Source: Victivallales bacterium (GTDB lineage Bacteria; Verrucomicrobiota; Lentisphaeria; Oligosphaerales; Oligosphaeraceae). Taken from it: DNA of 64,000 nt. Numbering within the stretch: position 1 is the first letter of the stretch; every line of letters begins with the position of its first letter. Positions 18,310-26,782 of the stretch are shown here, one piece after another. The stretch lies in contig JAFXUD010000078.1 in assembly GCA_017535315.1 (NCBI GenBank), forward strand, positions 20,360 to 84,359, in the 5' to 3' direction. The position numbers and the translations under genes are program-made. A model generated the notes under the pieces. It did not search any database. It was not told where the DNA came from and saw only the letters and a list, made by a program, of their open reading frames with translations.

Positions 18310-18696
18310 CTACTCCACGACATATTGCCAGAGACCGTGGATGTTGCAGTATTCGCGGACAATCATGCCCTTCTGGAGGGAGACATAGAATTCCGCCTCG
18401 GGTTTCTCGCCTGGCTTGAGGTACTTGCGGTTCACGTAGTCGCCGTTAATGACTTCGATCCAGACGATGTAGTGCTGCTCTGTCATCGGGTGGGCCTGCT
18501 CCTTGCCGACCAAAACTTTCATTCCACTGCCGCTGGCCTCGGGATACGGGACGTGCTTTTCGAACTTGTACTCCGCCGTTTGTGGCTCTAGCTTCTTCAT
18601 CTCCTTGCCGCAGCAGGTCAATAAACAGTCGCATCCAACGGCAACATCAATCACTAGCCCGCAATCCTCACACTTGTAAACATCATTCCTTTTCAT
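18310..18696 (-). CDS. dfx: Desulfoferrodoxin (superoxide reductase)
   Basis: The 128-residue protein begins at the ATG at 18696 behind TTGGAG; a TTG four codons earlier is less likely. Residues 1-37 are the desulforedoxin-like domain with the Fe(Cys)4 ligands (CEDCG, then the TCCG pair). The C-terminal domain carries the catalytic iron ligands: His in EKHVPY, His in EQHY, and Cys and His in EYCNIHGLW. The enzyme reduces superoxide to peroxide without making oxygen. It sits directly upstream of the glycyl radical enzyme, which would profit from oxygen-radical removal. Confidence 0.93.
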   Translation of the reverse strand: MKRNDVYKCEDCGLVIDVAVGCDCLLTCCGKEMKKLEPQTAEYKFEKHVPYPEASGSGMKVLVGKEQAHPMTEQHYIVWIEVINGDYVNRKYLKPGEKPEAEFYVSLQKGMIVREYCNIHGLWQYVVE

Positions 18697-18736
18697 TTCA
18701 ATCTCCAATCTGATTGTTTTTTGAAAAAGCCTTACT

Positions 18737-18893
18737 AAAGGGACTGGAGCGACCAGAGGGACAGGAGCGATCAGAGGAACAGGAAAGATGGGGCAGAGTT
18801 TCTGAAGCTATTCCCCGTCCCTCAAGTCTCTCCCTTCCCTCCTGTCCCTTTTGGGTCAGGGGAAATAACAAGCCTTCGTCGTTACACCTGCTG
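18737..18893. repeat. Diverged relic of the A/B repeat family
   Basis: A purine-rich arm (GGGACTGGAGCGACC, then GGGACAGGAGCGA) and a pyrimidine-rich arm (CCGTCCCTCAAGTCTC, CCTCCTGTCCCTTTT) can fold over 18737-18852. The following CGTCGTTACACC (18877-18888) is the same right-hand sequence that ends unit A2 at 52397. The composition and order match the large array at 52073-52690. It fills most of the gap between the barrel protein gene and desulfoferrodoxin. Confidence 0.6.
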
Positions 18894-18894
18894 G

Positions 18895-19677
18895 CTACTT
18901 CAGCAACTCCGCGACAATACGGACATCCTCCTCGACGATATTGTCGTTGTCGGCGCGGTTCATGCCAAGGTTGATGACATCGCCTGGCTTGATGTTGCGA
19001 TAGGCAAAGCCAAGTCCCATATATGCATCAATGCGTCCTGCTCCAAGCACCTTATATGCGATGCAAGGCTTTGTAATGCTTTGGATTACATCAACGGCAC
19101 GCTGCATATCCTCAATCCAGAAATGCTCGCCGCCGCCCGCATCGTGAAGGCTGCCGCAGTTGAAGAAGGGCACCACATGGAAATCGACAATGTCCATCTT
19201 GTTAACCCAGATATGCGTTTTGGGGCTATGACCTGCGATGCCGACAGGCACGCCCTTCGCCTTTGCATGCTCAACCCACGCACGGACAGTCCGCTCATCG
19301 TTTTCCTTGAACAACCTGTCCATTATGCCGCCATGAAAGAAAAGGGCCTTGCAGCCAGTCTGGACTGCAAAATCAATGGTGCTCTCCATGTTTGGGAACT
19401 CGCCTTTGCCAAGTTGTCCGATCCAGTTCATCGGGCCACCTTCTGCGATGTATTTTTTTGTGGTGGCAACGACGTGCTTTGTCTCCGTGTTGGTAACAAA
19501 GGTGTTGATGCCCGCTTTCCACGCTCTATCCCACGTGATGAGGATCTGCTCGGGAGTGTGGAAATTCCGCATGAAGGCATCTCGTTCACGATTCTGGTGG
19601 CTGAACCCGCCAAAGGGATTCGCCCCAATAAGAAGCCGTGTCATCTGGATACCACAAAAATCAACAGTCGGAAGCAT
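18895..19677 (-). CDS. Conserved TIM-barrel-like protein of unknown function
   Basis: The 260-residue cytoplasmic protein has alternating strands and helices with barrel-like features (RLLIGANPFGGFSH at the start, GVPVGIAGHSP, KVLGAGRID, INLGMNRADND near the end). No signal peptide, cysteine cluster or known nucleotide motif is seen. It recalls aldo/keto-reductase-like or amidohydrolase-like barrels annotated as hypothetical in planctomycetes and lentisphaerae, but I do not recognise a named family. It precedes desulfoferrodoxin on the same strand, separated by the 18737 repeat. Confidence 0.7.
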   Translation of the reverse strand: MLPTVDFCGIQMTRLLIGANPFGGFSHQNRERDAFMRNFHTPEQILITWDRAWKAGINTFVTNTETKHVVATTKKYIAEGGPMNWIGQLGKGEFPNMESTIDFAVQTGCKALFFHGGIMDRLFKENDERTVRAWVEHAKAKGVPVGIAGHSPKTHIWVNKMDIVDFHVVPFFNCGSLHDAGGGEHFWIEDMQRAVDVIQSITKPCIAYKVLGAGRIDAYMGLGFAYRNIKPGDVINLGMNRADNDNIVEEDVRIVAELLK

Positions 19678-19688
19678 AATCGTCTCCT

Positions 19689-19750
19689 ATATCCCGTGGG
19701 TGGGTTCCACTCGCTCCACCCACTGCTATGTTCCTACGCGCCTACGACGC
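19689..19750. repeat. Partial relic of the MITE-like family
   Basis: ATCCCGTGGGT, CACCCACTGCTATGTTC and CTACGACGCT correspond in order to the interior of the 2112-2310 element (CCCGTGGGT ... CACCCACGGCTATGTTC ... GCCGCTAAAACGGC). The outer inverted ends and the first hairpin are lost. It lies in the leader of the 19677 gene. Confidence 0.55.
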
Positions 19751-19789
19751 TTTTCCACTAATCACTAATCCCTAGTCCTTAACCACACT

Positions 19790-20524
19790 TTACTCGCTGA
19801 CAGGATTCAGTGCGACGTGGTCGAATTTGACCTGGGTCTTCCAATCCTCTCCCTCTAAACGCATCTCCTTAACGAACCAAAGGCCGTTCTCGAAGCGCTT
19901 GGCTCCCTTGAACTCCAGCTTGCGCCAGGCTTTAGTTTCGCCTTCCCTAAACCAGCTGGCCTCCATCGGGAAGCCATGCTTTGCGCTGAAGAGCACATTG
20001 ACCGTCCCCTTTCCCGTCGGGTCCTTCAGTCGCATGACACGGCATTCGCGTAGGCGACTGCTCTGCCGCGGCAACTCCTCGATAAAATCCCAGTAGATGA
20101 ACGAGAAGGTCAAATCCTCTGGATCAACTCCAAACTCAAATAGACCTGGCCGCTCCTCGGTCTCTGGCATCTCAATGGAGGCAGTGACGGCGTCGCCATC
20201 CTTGTGAATCTGCTCCATCGCATAAACATTCTTGTCGTTCAGCACAATCTGCGTATGCATGGACTTTGGCGTGAAGGTAATGCGCACACGCAGTTCACCC
20301 TTCAGAAGCCCCTTGGAAGACTTGTAGTTGATCCGCCCCGTGAACTCCCCCCAGGCATCTGTGCGAAGCGGCTTTCGGATTTCCGCCAGAAAATCCTGCG
20401 CGGAGAGCGTGGTCATCTCCTTTTCAGAAGGGACAGCCACCGTGACATCCTCCTCCTGCGCAAAGGCTGCAAATGACAGCATCACCAACAGACTGGCGAA
20501 TAAAACGCGGTGCCTTCCCTTCAT
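19790..20524 (-). CDS. Periplasmic LolA-like outer-membrane lipoprotein-sorting protein
   Basis: The 244-residue protein overlaps the upstream gene by one base (TGATG), with the ribosome-binding GAGGAGGAG inside the upstream reading frame, so translation is coupled. A signal peptide ends at FAAFAQ. The remainder is a beta-rich fold; WRKLEFKGAKRFENGLW and the preceding CRVMRL / GFPMEASWF segments match the LolA-like family annotated as outer membrane lipoprotein-sorting proteins. A role in carrying lipids or lipoproteins across the periplasm is suggested by family and by coupling to the ligase-like gene. Confidence 0.7.
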   Translation of the reverse strand: MKGRHRVLFASLLVMLSFAAFAQEEDVTVAVPSEKEMTTLSAQDFLAEIRKPLRTDAWGEFTGRINYKSSKGLLKGELRVRITFTPKSMHTQIVLNDKNVYAMEQIHKDGDAVTASIEMPETEERPGLFEFGVDPEDLTFSFIYWDFIEELPRQSSRLRECRVMRLKDPTGKGTVNVLFSAKHGFPMEASWFREGETKAWRKLEFKGAKRFENGLWFVKEMRLEGEDWKTQVKFDHVALNPVSE

Positions 20525-22626
20525 CACTCCTCCTCAATGCCCTGCGGCACATACTGTTGGTCGTTGGTGATAAGCAACTGGTCGAACATGATGCCGTCCT
20601 CACGGTTCAGCAGGAACAGCGCGTGCTTGCCAGAGGACAACTTGTAGATTTTCGGGGCCTCCAGCCAGTGCCATGTCCGATAGGTGCCGTCATTGCCAAC
20701 GGTAATGGACTTTGGCTCGTCGTCCATCTTCAGATTGATGGTATTGCCGCAGGAGCCGTCCCACCAGACCCGCAGCCACACCTTGCACTCCGCATCGGAA
20801 GGCAGCTCGAAGCTGAACTCTGCGCCGCCAAAATCCATGGCGGGCTCCTTTTCATCGGGCGGCGTCCCCTTGCCATCCTGAATCTTCAGAACCGTGTTCT
20901 TGAAGGCCTGTGAATCCGTTCCCTTCTCGACAGGAGCCGTGATATTCACAACGTCTCCAGCATCAATGATCTTGAAGACGCTCTCCTCCTGCGAGGTGGT
21001 GCCTGCTTGTGTACCGCCCTCCTCTGCATTGTTTATGAAACGGGTGGTACCTGCCAGCGGATCGTCAGTCTTGGCACGTATTGCAACACCGCCAAGAAGC
21101 AATGCAAGCACAACACCGCAGGCAATGATGGAGCCAGGGGCGATGCAGCTCAGGCTGCAAAACTCCTCATCGGGATTCGGCACTGCCGTGGAAGCCAATG
21201 CCAAGGCAATCATCCATCCAAGACCACGCGTCATTGGATCAGAAACAAACATGCCGAGGATGACGACCACCAGCGCCAAAGCTCCGCCAAGGGCGATGCA
21301 GTTGCGCCCTTTGCTCTGCATAAAACGACGCACACCATTGCCAGCAGCACCAGCCAGCAACAGCAGCATCAAGGCAGCCATCGGGAAGCCCATCGTGCCC
21401 GCCAGAATTCCCCAACTTGCCTGCGTATCGGTCTCGATGTCGTTGTAGCTCGGGTTGGGGAGATCGCCATAGCAGCGTCCAACGCACTGCTGATAGCGTC
21501 CAGAGCCAATCCCCGAGAATGGACGGCGTGCCGCCATGCTGAGGGCCGCGGCAAAATCGATGTGATTGGTCTTGAGTTCGCCAGGGTAATCCCCAACCTT
21601 CATCGGGTTCAGCGATGCCAGGCGCGCCTGGTTGTGGGTGGATGGGAAAACATTCACGGAAAGCACAAAAGCAACAACCAAAGCCAGCACATTCGCATAA
21701 CCTGCAGCACGCGAATGGATGAACGCGCCAATAATCAGCACCATGCCCACGATGAAAAGCATCTGCCCATGCGGAATCGCCAACAAGCAGAGAACCGTCA
21801 CCACAAAGCCGATGATGATTTCATAGAAGCGTTTGCGTCCGAACAGAATGGGTTGAATCCACGCCAGCGAGATGGCCAGGAAGAAGGCCAGCGCCATACG
21901 GCTTCTGAAAAGCCCTGTGTAGGCGTGGCCAAAGCCCCATTTCAGCTTCAGGATGTCCGCAGGCGGATAAATGCTTCCGAAGCCGTACACCTGACCCTGC
22001 AAAAGAGCCGCCAAAACATTGACCACCATGGCGAGAAGAACAGAGGCGGCAGCGGCACTGGGCGCATTTTCAATCAGGAAACCAAGCAGAAGAGTTCCGC
22101 AGAAGAGCTGCTGGACAAGCTGCGCAACCTCGACGGCACCGCCCATCCCTGGAGCCGAAGCCAGATTGGCGAAGCAGGCTACAACAAGCACAATAATCGT
22201 GCAAATCGGAAAGAAAAGGCGGCGACGGGCAGTAATTGAATAGCCAAGAACAGGCAAAAAAGAGGCCAAAAACGCCAAATCGGCAAAAGCCAGCTTGCCG
22301 CCCAACAATGGAATCTTGACCTGATTGAGCATGACAAACAAAGCGAAAGCCGCCAAAGCCGTCAGCCAGCCAGGAGCCGCCTTCAGCTTGCCACGCTGCA
22401 AATCGCCTTCGGCCTCTGGCGGAAGAAACAACCCTTTAAGCCAGTTACTCGCGTGACAGCAACAACAGCAATGCTCGCCCTCTGCACAACTGTCACCTTC
22501 ATTCGGCGTTGGCTCCGACACTGTCTTCTCCTCCATAGAAGTGTTTTCTACGGGAGCCGATGCATCGTCTTCAAGCGGTTTCACCCTGATTTCCTGTTCG
22601 TCCTGCGTTTTTTGATTATCTGACAT
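20524..22626 (-). CDS. O-antigen-ligase-like membrane protein with C-terminal extracellular beta domain
   Basis: The 700-residue protein has an acidic N-terminal tail containing His-Cys5-His (residues 52-58), then about 12 membrane helices (85-520), then a 160-residue soluble domain. RRPFSGIGSGRY in the large periplasmic loop is the motif of the Wzy/WaaL O-antigen ligase superfamily. The soluble domain (KVWLRVWWDGSCGNT, then GKHALFLLNREDGIMFDQL) resembles carbohydrate-binding jelly-roll modules. Ligases of this superfamily transfer polysaccharide from a lipid carrier; the extra module could hold the acceptor. Start: ATG at 22626 after GAGGGGC. Confidence 0.72.
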   Translation of the reverse strand: MSDNQKTQDEQEIRVKPLEDDASAPVENTSMEEKTVSEPTPNEGDSCAEGEHCCCCCHASNWLKGLFLPPEAEGDLQRGKLKAAPGWLTALAAFALFVMLNQVKIPLLGGKLAFADLAFLASFLPVLGYSITARRRLFFPICTIIVLVVACFANLASAPGMGGAVEVAQLVQQLFCGTLLLGFLIENAPSAAAASVLLAMVVNVLAALLQGQVYGFGSIYPPADILKLKWGFGHAYTGLFRSRMALAFFLAISLAWIQPILFGRKRFYEIIIGFVVTVLCLLAIPHGQMLFIVGMVLIIGAFIHSRAAGYANVLALVVAFVLSVNVFPSTHNQARLASLNPMKVGDYPGELKTNHIDFAAALSMAARRPFSGIGSGRYQQCVGRCYGDLPNPSYNDIETDTQASWGILAGTMGFPMAALMLLLLAGAAGNGVRRFMQSKGRNCIALGGALALVVVILGMFVSDPMTRGLGWMIALALASTAVPNPDEEFCSLSCIAPGSIIACGVVLALLLGGVAIRAKTDDPLAGTTRFINNAEEGGTQAGTTSQEESVFKIIDAGDVVNITAPVEKGTDSQAFKNTVLKIQDGKGTPPDEKEPAMDFGGAEFSFELPSDAECKVWLRVWWDGSCGNTINLKMDDEPKSITVGNDGTYRTWHWLEAPKIYKLSSGKHALFLLNREDGIMFDQLLITNDQQYVPQGIEEE

Positions 22627-22878
22627 GATTGCCCCTCGGGTATATACTTAACATTATGCACGGTTTGTGGTCATTTTACTTCATAGAATAACGAATATTC
22701 TCCCAAGTTTATTGAAAAAAAAGACACTCCAACATACCTCTATAAAATGAAATATCACTCCAAAAGCGGCTGAAACATAGTATTCAATTCAGGTTCTATA
22801 CTTTCGCCCGTTACAAGCTTGCGATAACAAGCATCGATTTCCGCACTTGGTATGCTGTAAAGTACCCTTTGGGGAGGG
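22627..22878. other. Intergenic gap without a supported gene
   Basis: The 252-bp AT-rich gap separates metH from the ligase-like gene. On the minus strand a short open frame (about 22753-22862) reads as a peptide-like tail (IPSAEIDACYRKLVTGES) but has no start or binding site and could be a remnant. GCTTG/CAAGC near 22818 makes a small hairpin. Confidence 0.5.
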
Positions 22879-25293
22879 TCATTCCTTCAACGCCATGATT
22901 TTTTGCGCACAGCGGACGGTCGCCATGGCGTCTGAGGCATATTCGGCGCCAATGGAGGCCGCGAATTCCTCATCGACAACGGCCCCGCCTACGATGAAAT
23001 GCAACTCCAAGCCGCGTTTTTTCGCCAGTTCAATGACGTTTTTCATCTCGCCCATGGTGGTGGTCATCAGCGCGGAGAGCGCGACAAGAGTGGTTCCCTC
23101 GGCGATGGCCCTGTCGAGAATGACCTCGGCGGGCACGTCCTTGCCAAGGTCAATCACCTCGAAACCGTAGTTCTTCAGCATCATGGCGACGATGTTCTTG
23201 CCGATGTCGTGGATGTCGCCCTTTACGGTGGCGATGACTATTTTACCTGCACTGGTACCATCCTTTCGCCCCGCCGCCAAGAGCGACTCCAGCTTTGCCA
23301 TCCCCGCCTGCATCGCCATGGCGCCCGCCATCAGTTGCGGCAGGAAGAATTCATGTCGTTCGTACTTGTCACCGACCTCCGCTACGGCGGGAATCAGAAC
23401 CTTGTCAACAATGTCGGAGGCGGTGGTACCCTCTGCCAGAGCCTCGTCAATCGCCTTGGACATCGCGTTAATGTCGCCTTCCAGCAGGAACTGGCGTATC
23501 GCCTCCGTGCTGGATTTTACGGGCTTCTTTTCGACAGGAGTCGCTGTCACCGCAGTATTGCCATATTTGGCGATGAAGGAAGAGGCGTTTGCATCACGCC
23601 CAAAAAGCACATTAGAGGCATAGACCATCTCCATAATGTCGGCGTTCATCGGGTTCGCAATGACCATTGTCAGCCCCTTGCCGATGGCCGCCCCCAGGAA
23701 GGCGCGGTTCACCAGGTCGCGACGAGGCAGCCCAAAACTCACATTGGAGAGGCCGCAGACCGTCCCGCAGCCAAAATCATGCGCAGCCCAGTCGATGGTG
23801 TTTAGCGTCGTCACCGCCGCCTCCTGATTGGTGGAAACGGTCATCACAAGGCCATCGACCACCATGTCCGACTTGTTGTAGCCATACTTCTGGGCCGTAT
23901 TGAAAATGCGGTTGACCCTTTCGGCGCGCCCCGCAACCGTTGGGGGGATGCCCTCGTCGTCCAACGGCAGGGCAATAATCAGGGCACCGTACTTGGCGGC
24001 GATGGGAAGCACCTTCTCCAACCTATTCTTTTCAGCGGAGATGGAGTTGAAAAGCGCACGGCCTGGATAGAGGCGCAGAGCCGCCTCCGCCGTCGCTGGA
24101 TTCGTCGTGTCGATGCACAGCGGCAACTGGGATTCAGCGGAAAGGATGGAAACGACCTTTCGCAGAGTCGCAGTCTCGTCTATGCCAGGCAGACCACAGT
24201 TCACATCGAGCATCACGGCCCCTGCCTCCGCCTGCTCCTTTGCGAAACGCCTCACCAAATCAAAGACCCCGCCGCGCAGCTCGGCCTGCAATGCCTTCTT
24301 TCCCGTCGGGTTCAGGCGCTCTCCAATGATGGAGAAAGGACGCTTTTCCCCAAGGGAGAGAACCGTGGTGGCACTGGAGACAAAAGAGCGTTCAACTCCC
24401 TTCAATTCAGGTGGTTCCAAATTTGAAACAGCCTGCGCAAGGCATTTTATGTGCGCTGGTGTCGTTCCGCAGCAGCCACCGACAACGCCCGCACCGACTT
24501 CAACCAGCCTGGAGGCAATGGAGCCAAACTCCTCCGCCTGCATGTCAAACACCGTCTTTCCCGTGGCCACATCCAGGCGGGGCATCCCCGCGTTGGGCTT
24601 TGCGACAATCGGCACCCGCGCATATTCCGCCATCTGGGCAACGAGGCCCGCCATCTGGTCTGGCCCCGTCGAGCAGTTGCAACCCACGGCTGAAGCCCCC
24701 AGAGCCTGCAAAGCGACAATCGCGGAAGCGGGGGTATTTCCCGTGAGGGTGCGTCCGCTGGCGTCAAACGTCATCGTGACCAGCACTGGGAGCTCGCAGA
24801 TTTCGCGGATGGCGATGAGTGCGGCGCGCGCCTCCTGCAAGTCCATCATCGTCTCGACGGCAAATCCATCCACGCCGCCATCCAGCAGGGCACGTGCCTG
24901 TTCCTTATAGACATCGACAACCGTTTCAAAAGGCAAATCCCCAAAAGGCTCGACGAACTTTCCAGTAGGCGCAATATCGCCAAAGACAAGGGCATGTGAA
25001 AGTCCCGTGCGAGCTATCTCCGCCAATCGGCGATTCAATTCAGCGGTTCTTTTCTCCAAGCCGAATTCAGCCAATTTCAAGCGGTTTGCGCCAAAAGTCG
25101 GCGCATAGACTATCTGGGAGCCAGCAGTTTCGTATGCAGACTGCACGGCATGGATTGCCTCGGGATGCTCCAAGATCCAGGCTTCAGGGCAGACACCAGC
25201 GGGAAGTCCATGCTTGGCAAGCTCTGTCCCAGTCGCACCGTCCAAAACCACCATACCACGACGGCACAAACATGAAAAATCAGCTGTCGTCAT
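22879..25293 (-). CDS. metH: Cobalamin-dependent methionine synthase, short form
   Basis: The 804-residue enzyme starts at the ATG at 25293, 9 bases behind AGGAGG. Domains in order: homocysteine methyltransferase (1-295) with zinc ligands Cys207 and Cys274-Cys275 (GGCCGTTP); pterin/methyl-tetrahydrofolate domain from about 320 (IIGERLNPTG); B12 cap helices near 600; cobalamin domain with DIHDIG, where His695 ligates cobalt. The roughly 330-residue SAM-dependent reactivation domain of E. coli MetH is missing, as in Thermotoga-type enzymes, so reactivation must be by a separate protein. It lies 64 bases downstream of dnaA. No cobalamin riboswitch fits in that gap. Confidence 0.95.
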   Translation of the reverse strand: MTTADFSCLCRRGMVVLDGATGTELAKHGLPAGVCPEAWILEHPEAIHAVQSAYETAGSQIVYAPTFGANRLKLAEFGLEKRTAELNRRLAEIARTGLSHALVFGDIAPTGKFVEPFGDLPFETVVDVYKEQARALLDGGVDGFAVETMMDLQEARAALIAIREICELPVLVTMTFDASGRTLTGNTPASAIVALQALGASAVGCNCSTGPDQMAGLVAQMAEYARVPIVAKPNAGMPRLDVATGKTVFDMQAEEFGSIASRLVEVGAGVVGGCCGTTPAHIKCLAQAVSNLEPPELKGVERSFVSSATTVLSLGEKRPFSIIGERLNPTGKKALQAELRGGVFDLVRRFAKEQAEAGAVMLDVNCGLPGIDETATLRKVVSILSAESQLPLCIDTTNPATAEAALRLYPGRALFNSISAEKNRLEKVLPIAAKYGALIIALPLDDEGIPPTVAGRAERVNRIFNTAQKYGYNKSDMVVDGLVMTVSTNQEAAVTTLNTIDWAAHDFGCGTVCGLSNVSFGLPRRDLVNRAFLGAAIGKGLTMVIANPMNADIMEMVYASNVLFGRDANASSFIAKYGNTAVTATPVEKKPVKSSTEAIRQFLLEGDINAMSKAIDEALAEGTTASDIVDKVLIPAVAEVGDKYERHEFFLPQLMAGAMAMQAGMAKLESLLAAGRKDGTSAGKIVIATVKGDIHDIGKNIVAMMLKNYGFEVIDLGKDVPAEVILDRAIAEGTTLVALSALMTTTMGEMKNVIELAKKRGLELHFIVGGAVVDEEFAASIGAEYASDAMATVRCAQKIMALKE

Positions 25294-25357
25294 AGACAAC
25301 ACCTCCTAAGACATTCCCCAACTTTTCAAAGCCCCTCAATCCTAAGCGGGAATGGAA

Positions 25358-26782
25358 TTACAGACCAGAGAGCTTCTTTTCAAGAAGCGACATGGAGCGC
25401 TTGAACTCCTCGTCCTTCTTGACTTTTTCTTCTACAGAGGAGATGGCATGCAAAACCGTCGCGTGATTGCGCTGAAACTTTACCGCGATTGAAGGAAGCG
25501 ACAGCCCTGTCAGTTTTCGTGCAAAATACATGGCCACCATACGCGGAACAGCGATATTGGCAGGGCGCTTCTTGCTGGTCATGTCCGCAAAACGTATGTC
25601 AAAATATTCGGCAACGATTCGCTGAATCTCCTCAATGGATATGATAGTTCCAGCCTCTTCGTTGATAATGTCAGCCAGCAGCTTTTCCGCCTGAGGGACA
25701 TCCATCTTGACATTGGAGATGGAAACCCAGGAAATCAGTTTGAAAACTGCACTCTCCAAACGACGCACATTGGATTTCAAATGGGTGGCAATGAACTTGA
25801 TGACGTCGTTGCTGAGCTTGAAATTCTGCTCTTCCTGTTTTTTCTTGATGATAGCGATGCGGGTCTCCAGATCGGGAGGCAAAATCTCCGTCGTCAGCCC
25901 CCACTCAAAACGGGAGCAAAGCCGTTTGTCCAATCCATTGATGGCATGGGGCGGGCAATCCGACGTCATCACAATCTGCTTGCGCGCATTAAAAAGCGCA
26001 TTGAACGTATGGAACAGCTCCTCCTGAAATCCCTCCTTGTTGGCAAGGAACTGAATGTCATCGATCAGCAATACGTCCAGATGTCGAATCTTGTTGCGGA
26101 AAGAGGAAAGGCTGCGATTCAGCATGGCCTCAACATACTGGTTCATAAGGTCTTCGCTGTTGATGTACATGACGCGAGCGTCCTTGCGGGCGGTCAGAAC
26201 GCTTCGGGCAATTCCCTGGAGCAGATGGGTCTTGCCAAGCCCTGTAGAACTGTGAATGAACAGGGGATTGATCTGCTCTCCTGGATTTGTCGCCACTGTC
26301 ATGCAAGCAGAATAGGCGAACTTATTGGAATCTCCGACGACAAAGGAATCGAAAGTAAAACGCCTGTCTAGAGGAAGATTGTCGCTTCCCTTCTCCAAAG
26401 AATCACTGGATAGCGCCACCTCCTTGCCTCTGGCCTTGACGGAACTCTTCTCCTCAACCTTCTCTTCTATGAGATCACTCTTTTGAGTAGGTTCCTTCTG
26501 AGTTGACAACCCACCCTCGGCAGAGGCCTCCTTCGTGGACGAATGTACTTCAAACCGCACGGGAAGCTCCAAATGAGCCGTATTATGGATAGCCTCCTCA
26601 ATGAACTTCCTGTAGTTCACGTCCAGCCACCACAAAGCAGTTTCACTTGGGACTCCAAGCACAATACCATCTTTTTCAAGACTAAGTGGCTCTATCTGCG
26701 ATATCCATAGGTAACTGCACTTTCCCAGTTTGCTGTCCAGCTCACTGCAAGCCAGTTTCCAAATGTCCTTTATTTCCAACAT
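25358..26782 (-). CDS. dnaA: Chromosomal replication initiator DnaA
   Basis: The 474-residue protein starts at the ATG at 26782; codons before it are not conserved. Domain I covers residues 1-80, a charged linker 80-135, the AAA+ domain 140-350 with Walker A STGLGKT (179-185) and Walker B LLIDD (Asp241-Asp242), and domain IV ends with the DNA-binding signature LTGLSLPSIAVKFQRNHATVLHA. The Walker A lacks the usual GGVGLGKT glycine pair but keeps the lysine. None of the usual partners dnaN, recF or gyrB is nearby; metH follows instead. Confidence 0.96.
   Translation of the reverse strand: MLEIKDIWKLACSELDSKLGKCSYLWISQIEPLSLEKDGIVLGVPSETALWWLDVNYRKFIEEAIHNTAHLELPVRFEVHSSTKEASAEGGLSTQKEPTQKSDLIEEKVEEKSSVKARGKEVALSSDSLEKGSDNLPLDRRFTFDSFVVGDSNKFAYSACMTVATNPGEQINPLFIHSSTGLGKTHLLQGIARSVLTARKDARVMYINSEDLMNQYVEAMLNRSLSSFRNKIRHLDVLLIDDIQFLANKEGFQEELFHTFNALFNARKQIVMTSDCPPHAINGLDKRLCSRFEWGLTTEILPPDLETRIAIIKKKQEEQNFKLSNDVIKFIATHLKSNVRRLESAVFKLISWVSISNVKMDVPQAEKLLADIINEEAGTIISIEEIQRIVAEYFDIRFADMTSKKRPANIAVPRMVAMYFARKLTGLSLPSIAVKFQRNHATVLHAISSVEEKVKKDEEFKRSMSLLEKKLSGL

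Noticed and set aside
21007..22239. 410-codon plus-strand open frame
   Set aside because: It is antisense to the ligase-like gene, has low-complexity His/Arg/Gln-rich composition and no ribosome-binding site.
25294..25357. Cobalamin riboswitch before metH
   Set aside because: The gap is only 64 bases, too short for the roughly 200-base riboswitch, and no B12 box was seen.
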